This document shows positions 55,201-63,298 of a DNA stretch of 64,000 nt, piece by piece. Numbering within the stretch: the first letter of the stretch is position 1; every line of letters starts with the position of its first letter. Both the position numbers and the translations under genes were made by a program. The notes beneath the pieces were generated by a model that saw nothing but the letters and a program-made list of their open reading frames with translations, made no database searches and was not told where the DNA came from. The stretch is from Massilia rubra (GTDB lineage Bacteria; Pseudomonadota; Gammaproteobacteria; Burkholderiales; Burkholderiaceae_D), in the NCBI RefSeq assembly GCF_011682065.1, contig NZ_VUYU01000029.1, forward strand, positions 1-64,000, read 5' to 3'.

Positions 55201-56242
55201 GCGCCTGCCGATCGCGCTGATGGTCAACGCCTACGGGCGCGGCAAGCTGATGGAAGGCAGCGCGGCCAGCCAGGCCGACGCCATCCTGAGCAAACCGGTG
55301 ACCGGTTCGAGCCTGTTCGACACCGTGCACGAGGTACTGGTGCAGCGCGCCCAGGCGGCGCTGCGGCCCGCCAGCGGCCTGCCGCCCGTGCATGGCGGCG
55401 CCGACGGCGTGCGCCTCGATGGCGCGCGCCTGCTGCTGGCCGAAGACAATGACCTGAACCAGGTGGTCGCGCGCGGGATTTTAGAGAGCGTCGGCGCGCG
55501 CCTCGACATCGTGGGCAACGGCCAGCTGGCGCTGGCGCGGCTGGCGGCCAATCCGGGCGCCTACGACCTGGTGCTGATGGATATCCAGATGCCGGTGATG
55601 GATGGCTACGCGGCGGCGCGCCGCATCCGCGCCGGCCTGCGCTTGAGCCTGCCGGTGCTGGCGCTGACGGCTGGCGTGACCGAGTCCGAACGGCGCGCCT
55701 GCGCCGACGCAGGCATGAACGACGTCATCGCCAAGCCGATCGACGTCGACGAGATGTTGTCCACGATCGCGCGTCACTTGCCGGGCCTGGGCCGGGTGCG
55801 CGCGCCGCCCGCGCCGGTGGCCGCGCCCGTGTCGGCGCCAACGCCGGCGGGGCTGCCGGTGTTAAGGCTCGGGCCCCTGGTCGACATCGCCAAAGGCAAT
55901 CCGGAGCACCTGGCGGCCGTGGCCAACCTGGTGCGCCGCGTGGTGGGCGAAGGCCACCAGCAGTTCGACCAGGCGCGCGTGCACTGGGACGCGGGACGCG
56001 ACGACGAAGCGGCCAAGATGCTGCACATGCTGCGCGGCGGGATCGGCAGCGTCGGCGCCAAGCGCTTCGCCGCCGCCTCGCTGGAACTGGAGCAGTCGCT
56101 CAGGGGCGAGCCGGCGGGCGACACGGCGGCCCTGTTCCTGCAGGCGGCGCGCGAACTCGATGCGGCGGTGGAAGCGGGGCGCGCGTGGCTGGCGCAGCAG
56201 GATGCTAGTGCGACATCAGCACCGGCGCCGTCATCGACTTGA
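52202..56242 (+). CDS. BarA-type hybrid sensor histidine kinase with two receivers and an HPt domain
   Basis: 1346 residues. About five to six membrane helices at the N-terminus (residues 10-220) are followed by a periplasmic sensor loop with a flanking helix (TLMIILVALVGLGASLLL near 510). PAS spans about 535-650. HisKA has His688 in NMSHELRTPMNAVLGM. HATPase has N, G1 and G2 boxes (NLAGNAIKF, DTGIGMD, GTGLGLTI). REC1 has Asp978 (LLDWQMPGMDG), REC2 has Asp1127 (LMDIQMPVMDG) and HPt has His1275 (LHMLRGGIGSVGA). All phosphorelay residues are present. The partner output regulator is not nearby. Confidence 0.9.
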   Translation: MKKSAFSAEQSAGLFIGLLGTLVAARWIFNSATIATLIPGSAQMGINSPVLFIAAGVCCCLALPRAHAKAHASAWRTALWRLCSWLLLVLPALVLVEHISGLNLGIDFVRVPTAPTANIPHPGRMAPNTCLGFLLAGIALRLIRLPRRGARLRGLLTCCAAAVTGIGLAALAGYFLKLEVLYRLAAYNAMVTPTAVGMSVLGLGLWSLRSSVTVRAAIPDNEKRITARAIAVVALVAVSAGAAGFAAMRDSYEASIADNMRLSAVSSAATVGNSLETSLWFPRTIANRPSVKGPVALLAAGRGDAATRAALLGEAESFMNAGISALRFESLDGTVLAASGVFTESAPGTAQPLATGGQRARLLWRGRYLLATENEMRDGGRVIGRMLAEQQLPIIDRLLAEIRASSPSSDVLLCSLDGKDALCAPTRFYPATFRIPMFKPDGQVNLPINEALLGRTGVAVTRDLRGVAVFAAYTPIRAFGLGVVVKSNLDTVYQPLRDKANTLMIILVALVGLGASLLLIQVRPLLAQLVREQRRIRVILENSNDAFIALGVDGCITDWNTEAERTFGWSAADAIGRRLSELIIPQAQRAAHDAGFARFTGSGAGPVINNRLEVSALHRDGREIPIEMAVAAFQTSDGFVANAFVRDISERRRLAGEIAARATELELERDRAQAANRAKGEFVANMSHELRTPMNAVLGMTYLLAHTDLKTEQRKYLDMIRSSGQSLMGIMNDILDFSKIEGGRMELAEAPFDLGHVLAAVADIMSVSAGDKDLDLAIGVEPDVPRALVGDALRLQQVLVNLAGNAIKFTEQGEVSVLVDVAARAGDQLTLRIRVRDTGIGMDQAQQARLFSPFTQGDSSTTRRFGGTGLGLTISKHLAGMMKGTIELDSAPGRGSEFVVCLPLLVAPEADGGSVPDAALGTLRLLVVDDNATSREYLSKTIAGWRWEAEVAASGAEALEMVARAASAQRHYDVVLLDWQMPGMDGAATMRALREHMPAARLPIALMVNAYGRGKLMEGSAASQADAILSKPVTGSSLFDTVHEVLVQRAQAALRPASGLPPVHGGADGVRLDGARLLLAEDNDLNQVVARGILESVGARLDIVGNGQLALARLAANPGAYDLVLMDIQMPVMDGYAAARRIRAGLRLSLPVLALTAGVTESERRACADAGMNDVIAKPIDVDEMLSTIARHLPGLGRVRAPPAPVAAPVSAPTPAGLPVLRLGPLVDIAKGNPEHLAAVANLVRRVVGEGHQQFDQARVHWDAGRDDEAAKMLHMLRGGIGSVGAKRFAAASLELEQSLRGEPAGDTAALFLQAARELDAAVEAGRAWLAQQDASATSAPAPSST

Positions 56243-57035
56243 GGATGGTGGCCGTTACCCCGCCCAGCATCAGTTCGCGCAGGCGCGCGTGGCCGTAGCA
56301 GCCCATCACGATCAGGTTGGCGTCGACATCGGCCGCCAGCGACAGCAGCGCTTCGCCGATGTCGATGCTGGTGTGCTGGGCCATGACGTCGGCCTTGACG
56401 CCGTGGCGCGCCAGGTACAGGGCGATGTCGGCGCCCGGTTGCTGGCCGTGCGCGTCGTCGGGATTGAACACCGCTACCGTCACGCGGCGCGCGCGTTTGA
56501 GCAGCGGCAGGGCGTTGGCCAGCGCGCGCGTGGCGGCGGTGCTGGCGTCCCAGGCCACCAGCACCTCGCTGCCGATCACGGGAAAGTGGCCGGCGTGCGG
56601 GATCACCAGCACCGGGCGCGCGCTGGCCAGCATGACGTATTCGGGCAGGCCGGGGGTCATGCGCGCGACCGGATCGTCGGGATCGGACTGGCTCAGCACC
56701 ACCAGGTCGGCATAGCGCGCCTGCAGCGCCAGCGCGGCGCCGGGTTCGTCGTCGACCATGCGCCGTTCGAACGAGCGCACGGCGGCGCCGGCGGCGATGC
56801 GCTCGAAAACGTCGAGCGAGGCATTGGCGCGCCGGTTCAGTTCCTCCATGTGGGTGGCGAGCACGGTTTGCAGCAGGTCGGTGGCGCCATCCTGGTAGAC
56901 GTAGCGCGAGACCCCGCTCATGGCCGCGCCGATCAGGTGGGCGCTGCAGTCGGCCGCCACGCTGGCGGCGGCCAGCAGGCGCGCTTCGGCGTGGCGCGCA
57001 TGATCGACGTGGACGAGGATGGTCTTGTACGGCAT
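56205..57035 (-). CDS. Universal stress protein, tandem-domain
   Basis: 276 residues from the ATG at 57035-57033, with AGGAG upstream. Two Usp domains: the first opens MPYKTILVHVDH. The second opens SEVLVAWDASTAATRAL and ends GCYGHARLRELMLGGVTATIL, the Gx2Gx9G(S/T) ATP-binding loop. It overlaps the convergent kinase gene by 38 bases. It is transcribed divergently from pat, and the FNR-like box lies between them. Stress proteins of this type are often induced at low oxygen. Confidence 0.88.
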   Translation of the reverse strand: MPYKTILVHVDHARHAEARLLAAASVAADCSAHLIGAAMSGVSRYVYQDGATDLLQTVLATHMEELNRRANASLDVFERIAAGAAVRSFERRMVDDEPGAALALQARYADLVVLSQSDPDDPVARMTPGLPEYVMLASARPVLVIPHAGHFPVIGSEVLVAWDASTAATRALANALPLLKRARRVTVAVFNPDDAHGQQPGADIALYLARHGVKADVMAQHTSIDIGEALLSLAADVDANLIVMGCYGHARLRELMLGGVTATILKSMTAPVLMSH

Positions 57036-57129
57036 GGCGGCTCCTGTAGGTTGGGATACCCTAGCGTAGGCCCTGGCACGGAGCGCGTCCAGCGGTGTTC
57101 GGCGTGCGCAAACCTTTGTTTTGTCTAAT

Positions 57130-57143
57130 TTGATGCACATCAA
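57130..57143 (+). promoter_or_regulatory. FNR/ANR box ahead of pat
   Basis: TTGAT-GCAC-ATCAA is a perfect FNR-type palindrome. A -10-like TACGCT follows at 57166-57171, which places the box centre at -41.5 as in class II FNR promoters. The implied start of transcription is about 57178. Confidence 0.7.
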
Positions 57144-57208
57144 GCGAGGGGGCGGTCGCGCCGTCTACGCTGTGCGCCCATCGTCACGCCGAATCAAAAG
57201 GGATCATC

Positions 57209-59887
57209 ATGAGCGTCAGGAACCTGCAGCACTTGTTCGCCCCGAAGTCGGTCGCCATCATCGGCGCGTCCGCGCGGCCGAACAGCGTGGGCGCGACCGT
57301 GCTGCGCAACGTCATCGAGGGCGGCTTTGCCGGCGCGATCTACCCGGTCAACCCCAAGTACGACAGCCTGGCCGGACTGCGCGTGTACGCGCGCGTGTCA
57401 AGCTTGCCGGCGGCGCCCGACCTGGCGATCATCTGCACCCCGCCGGCCACGGTGCCGGGCATCGTGCGCCAGCTCGGCGAAGCGGGCACGCGCGCGGCGA
57501 TCATCCTCACGGCCGGCCTGTCCGGCATGCATGACAGCGGCGGGCGCACCTTGCGCCAGGCCGCGCTCGACGCCGCCAAACCGTATGTGCTACGCCTCTT
57601 GGGACCGAACAGCGTCGGCCTGCTGGTGCCCGGCATCGGCCTGAACGCCAGCTTCGCGCATACCGGCGCGCTGCCGGGCAGGATCGCCTTCGTGTCGCAG
57701 TCCGGCGCCATGGTGACCGGCGTGCTCGATTGGGCCAGGTCGCGCGGGATCGGCTTTTCCAAGTTCATTTCGCTGGGCGAGGGCGCCGACATCGATTTTG
57801 GCGACCTGCTCGACTACCTCGCTTCCGACCCCGGCACCAGCGCCATCCTGCTATACATGGAAGACGTGCGCCATGCGCGCAAATTCATGTCGGCCGCGCG
57901 CGCCGCCGCGCGCAGCAAGCCGACCGTGGTGCTCAAGGCGGGCAGGGTGGCCGAAGGCGCCATCGCGGCCGCCTCGCATACCGGGGCGCTGGCCGGATCG
58001 GACGACGTCTACGACGCCGCCATCCGCCGCGCCGGCATGCTGCGTGTGCTCGGCACCGAAGAGCTGTTCGCCGCCGTGGCCACGCTGGCGCACGCGCGCC
58101 CGCTGTTCGGCGAGCGCGTGGCCATCTTTTCCAATGGCGGCGGCCCCGGCGTCATGGCGACCGATGCGGTGGTGTGCGGCAAAGGCGGCATGGCGCAGCT
58201 GGCGCCGGACACCGTGGCCCGCCTGGACGCCGTGCTCCCCGCCACCTGGGCGCGCGCCAACCCGGTCGACATCCTCGGCGACGCGCCGGCCCAGCGCTAC
58301 GTCGATGTGCTGAACATCCTGCTCAAAGACCCGCAGGCCGACGCCATCCTGTTCATCCATGCGCCCACGGCCATCGTGCCGAGCGCGGACATTGCGCGTG
58401 CGCTGGCCCCGATCGCCAGCGCATCGTCGCGCAATATCCTGGCCTGCTGGCTGGGCGGCGATGCGGTAGCCGAGGCGCGCGCGATCTTCACCGAGGCCGG
58501 CATTCCCAGTTTCGGCACGCCCGAAGAAGCGGTCAGCGCCTACCTGCAGATCGTACAGTACCGGCGCAACCAGAACCTGCTGATGCAGGTGCCGCCGGCC
58601 GCCAGCGACGATGGCGCGACCGACCCGCAAGCGGCGCGCGCGCTGGTGCGCAAGGCGCTGGCCGAGGGCCGTACCTTGCTCAGCGAGCCGGAAACCAAGT
58701 CGGTGCTGGCCGCCTACGGCGTGGCCGTGGTGCAAACGCGCAGCACGCAATCGGTGGACGAGGCGGTGGCGGCGGCCGAGGCGATCGGTTTTCCGGTCGC
58801 GCTCAAGATCGTCTCGCCCGACATCACCCACAAGAGCGACATGGGCGGCGTGGCGCTCGACCTGGAAGATGCGGAGGCGGTGCGCGCGGTGGCCCTGCGC
58901 ATGAACAAGCGCCTGGCCGAACTGCGGCCCGACGCGCGCCTGGAGGGCTTTTCGGTGCAGCAGATGGCGCGCCGCCCCGAGGCGCATGAACTGATCATCG
59001 GCGTGGCCACCGATCCGGTGTTCGGCCCCGTGATCCTGTTCGGCCAGGGCGGCATCGCGGTCGAAGTGACGGCCGACCATGCGGTGGCGCTGCCGCCGCT
59101 GAACGTGGTGCTGGCGCGCGACCTGATATCGCGCACGCGCGTAGCCAAGCTGCTGGCCGGCTACCGCAACCGGCCGCCCGCCAACATGGACGCCATCATC
59201 GCCACCCTGATGCGCATCTCGCACATGGTGGCCGACCTGCCCGAGATGGTGGAGCTCGACATCAATCCGCTGCTGGTCGACAGCGAGGGTGCGCTGGCGC
59301 TGGACGCGCGCATGCGGGTGGCGCTTGCCGACCATTCGGCCAGCACCCTGGACCGGCTGGCGATCCGCCCCTATCCGCGCGAGCTGGAAGAGCGCATCGA
59401 CTGGTGCGGCGAAGCGCTGCTGCTGCGCCCCATCCAGCCCGAGGATGGCCCGGCCCACGTGGCCATGTTCAACGCGCTCTCCGACGACGACGTGCGCTAC
59501 CGCATGTTCGTGCGCGTGCGCGAACTGAACGCCTCGCAACTGGCGCGCTTTACCCAGATCGACTACGACCGCGAGATGGCCTTCATCGCCACCCGCCCCG
59601 GTCCCGACGGCGTGAACGAAACGCTGGGCGTGGCGCGCGTGGTGTGCGACCCCGATAACATCGCCGCCGAATTCGCGGTGACGGTGCGCTCCGACCTGAA
59701 AGGGCATGGACTGGGCTACGTGCTGATGGAAAAGCTGATCGCCTATTGCCGCAGCCGCGGCACGCGCGAAATCGTGGGCGAGGCGCTGCCGCAGAACACC
59801 CGCATCACCAAGCTGGCGCGCAAGCTCGGTTTCGAGATCAGCAAGGCGGCCGAAGACGGGTCGGTGCATATGCGATTGACTTTGTAG
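57209..59887 (+). CDS. pat: Pat-type protein lysine acetyltransferase (NDP-forming acyl-CoA synthetase-like plus GNAT)
   Basis: 892 residues with AAGGGA before the ATG. The CoA-binding part (PKSVAIIGASARPNSVG...YPVNP) and succinyl-CoA-ligase-like domain run to about residue 460. The ATP-grasp-like part follows (VALKIVSPDITHKSDMGGVALDL, DINPLLVDSEGA). A GNAT domain starts near 733 (LLLRPIQPEDGPAHVAMF, LKGHGLGYVLMEKLI). The composition matches PatZ/YfiQ, which acetylates acetyl-CoA synthetase and other proteins. An FNR-like box points to oxygen control of this modification. Confidence 0.9.
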   Translation: MSVRNLQHLFAPKSVAIIGASARPNSVGATVLRNVIEGGFAGAIYPVNPKYDSLAGLRVYARVSSLPAAPDLAIICTPPATVPGIVRQLGEAGTRAAIILTAGLSGMHDSGGRTLRQAALDAAKPYVLRLLGPNSVGLLVPGIGLNASFAHTGALPGRIAFVSQSGAMVTGVLDWARSRGIGFSKFISLGEGADIDFGDLLDYLASDPGTSAILLYMEDVRHARKFMSAARAAARSKPTVVLKAGRVAEGAIAAASHTGALAGSDDVYDAAIRRAGMLRVLGTEELFAAVATLAHARPLFGERVAIFSNGGGPGVMATDAVVCGKGGMAQLAPDTVARLDAVLPATWARANPVDILGDAPAQRYVDVLNILLKDPQADAILFIHAPTAIVPSADIARALAPIASASSRNILACWLGGDAVAEARAIFTEAGIPSFGTPEEAVSAYLQIVQYRRNQNLLMQVPPAASDDGATDPQAARALVRKALAEGRTLLSEPETKSVLAAYGVAVVQTRSTQSVDEAVAAAEAIGFPVALKIVSPDITHKSDMGGVALDLEDAEAVRAVALRMNKRLAELRPDARLEGFSVQQMARRPEAHELIIGVATDPVFGPVILFGQGGIAVEVTADHAVALPPLNVVLARDLISRTRVAKLLAGYRNRPPANMDAIIATLMRISHMVADLPEMVELDINPLLVDSEGALALDARMRVALADHSASTLDRLAIRPYPRELEERIDWCGEALLLRPIQPEDGPAHVAMFNALSDDDVRYRMFVRVRELNASQLARFTQIDYDREMAFIATRPGPDGVNETLGVARVVCDPDNIAAEFAVTVRSDLKGHGLGYVLMEKLIAYCRSRGTREIVGEALPQNTRITKLARKLGFEISKAAEDGSVHMRLTL

Positions 59888-59985
59888 CTGCGCTCTACAG
59901 TTACATACGTTGGCTTGCGCTCATTTTTGGTAGTGCAAGGCAGCACGGCGTGGCCAGGGACGGACAGATGATCCCATGTGCCGGC

Positions 59986-60021
59986 CACCTGCGCCGTCGC
60001 TTTTTGGGTAAGATGGCTTGA
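59986..60021 (+). repeat. Left copy of a diverged direct repeat
   Basis: CACCTGCGCCGTCGCTTTTT and onwards matches 60686-60721 at exactly 700 bases offset, with about four mismatches in 35. The pair brackets the small membrane-protein gene at 60102-60665. Confidence 0.6.
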
Positions 60022-60101
60022 AGAACCATGCTGGCCATGCAGATTGCGCTGATCGCGCATCGCGACAATCGCATGAGCGCGTCTTGAAAGGCCACAGCCA
60101 A

Positions 60102-60665
60102 ATGGACGAAATCGACATGGCAATTTTTAACGGTGTACGACGCGGCGCTATTTTTGTAGCAGGCGTTTTGACAATTATCTCGGCTATAGTTATATGGACA
60201 GAAAGAACGGGTTTTACTTTTCTGTACCAGATCAGCAGCTTGGGAAGGTCACAAGGATTATTGGAATTTTGCGACTATTATGTGGACGGGTCTCAAGTTC
60301 TACTCAGAGAAACCGATGATGGCCGTAGTTATATGGTTGTGTTATGTTTCAGAGCGCGCAAGTTGGCGGACGGCAGGATGCTGGTTGAATACGTGGGCGA
60401 GGGTGGAGCAATTCGGATGAGCACGGCACACTCTGAAGAAGTGAAAAAATACACAAGGCAGGTCGCACTTGATTTTCATCAGACGTCGGCCGAGATGCTC
60501 GCTGCAAAAGACGGCCTGGACGAACGGTGGCGCTCGAATTTGGCGAGCGGAGCAGTGATTATATTGGTTGGGCTTCTGTTTTTCTGCTTGTTTATCGCGA
60601 GCGTCAGCTTGATGATCAAGAGCATGCCAAACCTGCGCAATATCGAGCCAAGTCATGATGAGTAA
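60102..60665 (+). CDS. Small membrane protein of unknown function
   Basis: 187 residues from ATG 60102. There are two membrane helices: residues 15-30 (GAIFVAGVLTIISAIVIW) and near 150-172 (GAVIILVGLLFFCLFIASVSLMI). A soluble part between them includes LLEFCDYYVDG, DDGRSYMVVLCFRARKL and DFHQTSAEMLAAKDGLDE. Base composition is clearly lower in GC than its neighbours, and direct repeats flank it. No family is recognised. This may be acquired DNA. Confidence 0.6.
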   Translation: MDEIDMAIFNGVRRGAIFVAGVLTIISAIVIWTERTGFTFLYQISSLGRSQGLLEFCDYYVDGSQVLLRETDDGRSYMVVLCFRARKLADGRMLVEYVGEGGAIRMSTAHSEEVKKYTRQVALDFHQTSAEMLAAKDGLDERWRSNLASGAVIILVGLLFFCLFIASVSLMIKSMPNLRNIEPSHDE

Positions 60666-61065
60666 TAGCGCTTACGCCCCCCATTCACCTGCGCCGCCGA
60701 TTTTTGGGTGAGATTGCTTGATAATCGTGTTCTGGTCACGCAATACAATCGCTCGTCACTCTGCGCGACTCCGGAACTGGATTGCCGTGTTTGAAAAAAA
60801 TATCAGTTTCCTTGGATTTTGACCGTCTCACCGTTTGCGAAACTACCTCTGCAACGGATATTTAATTGTTATTCATTCACCGCGATATTTCTGCGCAATG
60901 ACCAGAATAATATTTTTCTGTCAACAACGTGATTGTCGCACATAAATCCCGCCCGGATTGTCAATTTGCTCGCCATCTGAGCACCCTGAAGGCAAATGCA
61001 ATGCCATTGAAGTAGTCGCCTGTGGCACAATGCCCGCCGTTGCCATCTCTATCCCGGACCATCGA
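60666..61065. other. AT-rich intergenic region
   Basis: No gene is supported. It holds the right copy of the direct repeat (60686-60721). Bases 60780-60960 are notably AT-rich for this genome. Confidence 0.5.
60686..60721 (+). repeat. Right copy of a diverged direct repeat
   Basis: CACCTGCGCCGCCGATTTTT and onwards corresponds to 59986-60021. Similarity fades after GCTTGA, but more scattered matches follow for about 30 bases. Confidence 0.6.
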
Positions 61066-61413
61066 ATGAAACCCGCCATCCTCCTCGCCCTGACCCTCGG
61101 CGCCATCGGCGCCGCCCGCGCCGATATCCTGATCACGCCCTCGTTCATCATCAATATAGAAGAAGAGTGCGCGGTCGAATACCGGGTGTGCGGCAAAGTC
61201 TCGTACACGGGAACGAGCAAGAAGACCGGCCAGGCCATCGTCTTGCGCGGCAAGACCGTGGAAGGGAAGTGCGAGAAGGACGTGCCATTTTGCGAATTCA
61301 AGGGCTACATCTTCAAGAACGGGGCCACGGTTTACCGGGTGACTTCCGATGGAAAACTGACCGTCTCGCAGGGCGCCAAGACCCTGGTCGAGGAAAAGGG
61401 CGTGTGGCAGTAA
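61066..61413 (+). CDS. Small secreted cysteine-containing protein
   Basis: 115 residues from ATG 61066, which starts a signal peptide (MKPAILLALTLGAIGAARA). The mature part contains four cysteines (EECAVEYRVCGK, EGKCEKDVPFCEFKG) that could form two disulfides, in a beta-rich domain (TVYRVTSDGKLTVSQGAK). A longer frame from 60958 has no export signal at its start. No family is recognised. Confidence 0.6.
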   Translation: MKPAILLALTLGAIGAARADILITPSFIINIEEECAVEYRVCGKVSYTGTSKKTGQAIVLRGKTVEGKCEKDVPFCEFKGYIFKNGATVYRVTSDGKLTVSQGAKTLVEEKGVWQ

Positions 61414-61544
61414 GAGGGCTGCGTGCGCCACCCGTTGTAAATACTTCTACTGTCAAACCGCCATCGAGGCATGCGAATGTGTGGCGAAAACCCACATACC
61501 CCGTATTTTGCACACCCGGGCGTAGCCCTGTCGCCCGGCCATTT

Positions 61545-61558
61545 TTGATGCATATCAA
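61545..61558 (+). promoter_or_regulatory. FNR/ANR box ahead of the Aer-like receptor gene
   Basis: TTGAT-GCAT-ATCAA is a perfect FNR-type palindrome. TAGACT at 61581-61586 lies at the same spacing as the -10-like hexamer of the pat box, which gives a start of transcription near 61593. Confidence 0.75.
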
Positions 61559-61628
61559 GGATTTCAGCCTCCAAGCTCCCTAGACTCGTCCTATTGAATT
61601 AATGCTCTAGGGCAAAAGGAGTATCTCC

Positions 61629-63263
61629 GTGCGCAATAATCTGCCGGTAACGGGTATCGAATACGAGCTGCGCGAAGGCCAGTCCATCGTCTCCAAAACG
61701 GACACCAAGGGATTGATCACCTACGTCAACGCCGCCTTTATCGAGGTCAGCGGCTTTCCCGAAGACGAATTGCTGGGCAAGCCGCACAACCTGGTGCGCC
61801 ATCCGGACATGCCGGCCGAAGCGTTTGCGGACCTGTGGCGCAGCATGAAGGACGGCCGTCCCTGGACAGGCCTGGTCAAGAACCGGCGCAAGAACGGCGA
61901 CTTTTACTGGGTGGTGGCGAACGTCACGCCGGTCAAGGAAAACGGCCAGGCGGTCGGCTACATGTCGGTGCGCACGCGCCCGACGCGCGAACAGATCAAG
62001 GCCGCCGGCGAGTTGTACCGGCGCTTCAAGGAGGGCCGCGCCGCCGGACTGGCGATCGTGGACGGCGGCGCGGTGCGCACCGGCCTGGCCACGCGCCTGC
62101 GCGCCGCGCTGCATTTGCCGATCGGCGTACGGATCGGCATCCTGATGGGCAGCCTGGCCGTGTTGATTGCCGGTCTTGGCGCGGCGTCCGGCAGCGTCGT
62201 GCTGGCCGGCCTGGGCGCGTGCGGCGCGCTGCTGGCGCTGGCCGGCTGGGTCGCCCTGCATCGCGCCATCGTGGCGCCGATGCGGCAGGCGGCCGAGGCG
62301 GTGCAGGCGCTGGCCGGCGGCGACTTGTCGTTCTTGTGCGCCGCCGACCGCACCGACGACATGGGCCAGCTGCTGCGCGGCCTGCGCCAGGTGGCGGTCA
62401 ACCTGCGCGCCATCATCGGCGACGTGCGCAGCAATGTGGCCTCGATCGAGACGGCCACGCGCGAAATCGCGGTCGGCAACGCCGACCTGGCCGCGCGCAC
62501 CGAGTCGCAGGCGTCCAGCCTCGAAGAAACCGCCGCCAGCATGGAGCAGTTCGCGGTGACCGTGGGCGAGAACGCCGAGCGCGCGCTGCAGGCCGACCAG
62601 CTGGTGCTGTCGGCGTCGTCGATCGCCGGCAAGGGCGGCCAGGCGGTGGCCCAGGTGGGGGCGACGATGGGGCAGATCAGTGATTCGGCTGCCAAGATTG
62701 TCGATATTATCAGCCTGATTAACGGGATCGCCTTCCAGACCAATATCCTGGCGCTGAACGCCGCCGTGGAAGCGGCGCGCGCCGGCGAGCAGGGACGCGG
62801 CTTTGCCGTGGTGGCGGGCGAAGTGCGCGCGCTGGCCCAGCGCTCGGCCGCCGCCGCCAGCGACATCAAGCACCTGATCGAGGATTCCGTCACCAAGGTC
62901 AAGAACGGCGACCGCCTGGTAGAGGAAGCCGGCGGCACCATGGCCGGCGTGGTCGAATCGGTGCAGCGCGCCACCACCATCATGAGCGACATCAAGCGCG
63001 CCAGCATCGAGCAAAAGAGCGGCATCGCCCAGGTCAACGAAGCGGTGGCCCACCTGGACCAGATCACCCAGCAGAACGCGGCCCTGGTCGAGGAATCGGC
63101 CACGGCGGCGGCCAGCGTGGCCGAGCAGGCCGTGCACCTGGCGCAGGCGATCTCGGTGTTCAAGTTCGGCGGCGAGAGCCGGGTGCGGCGGGCGCCGGCG
63201 AAACGGCAAGCACATGCCGACTCAGCCGTTTTTGATGCAGGTCAAGGATTTCGCGAGCCCTGA
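61629..63263 (+). CDS. aer: Aer-like PAS-containing methyl-accepting chemotaxis protein
   Basis: 544 residues from GTG 61629, with AAGGAG in front. The N-terminal PAS is of the Aer type: [38 protein letters not shown] and [18 protein letters not shown], which binds FAD in known aerotaxis receptors. One hydrophobic hairpin at about 155-215 anchors it. A HAMP-like region leads to the signalling domain with [34 protein letters not shown] at about 370-405. It lacks a periplasmic sensor. Its 3' end carries the FNR box of hemN. Confidence 0.88.
   Translation: MRNNLPVTGIEYELREGQSIVSKTDTKGLITYVNAAFIEVSGFPEDELLGKPHNLVRHPDMPAEAFADLWRSMKDGRPWTGLVKNRRKNGDFYWVVANVTPVKENGQAVGYMSVRTRPTREQIKAAGELYRRFKEGRAAGLAIVDGGAVRTGLATRLRAALHLPIGVRIGILMGSLAVLIAGLGAASGSVVLAGLGACGALLALAGWVALHRAIVAPMRQAAEAVQALAGGDLSFLCAADRTDDMGQLLRGLRQVAVNLRAIIGDVRSNVASIETATREIAVGNADLAARTESQASSLEETAASMEQFAVTVGENAERALQADQLVLSASSIAGKGGQAVAQVGATMGQISDSAAKIVDIISLINGIAFQTNILALNAAVEAARAGEQGRGFAVVAGEVRALAQRSAAAASDIKHLIEDSVTKVKNGDRLVEEAGGTMAGVVESVQRATTIMSDIKRASIEQKSGIAQVNEAVAHLDQITQQNAALVEESATAAASVAEQAVHLAQAISVFKFGGESRVRRAPAKRQAHADSAVFDAGQGFREP
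63232..63245 (+). promoter_or_regulatory. FNR/ANR box ahead of hemN, inside the end of the Aer-like gene
   Basis: TTGAT-GCAG-GTCAA has one mismatch to the FNR palindrome. TACACT at 63268-63273 lies at the same spacing as in the other two boxes, with transcription starting near 63280, about 19 bases before hemN. hemN is a known FNR/ANR target. Confidence 0.7.
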
Positions 63264-63298
63264 TCCCTACACTCGGTCCCATCGCCTAGGAGCCCACC

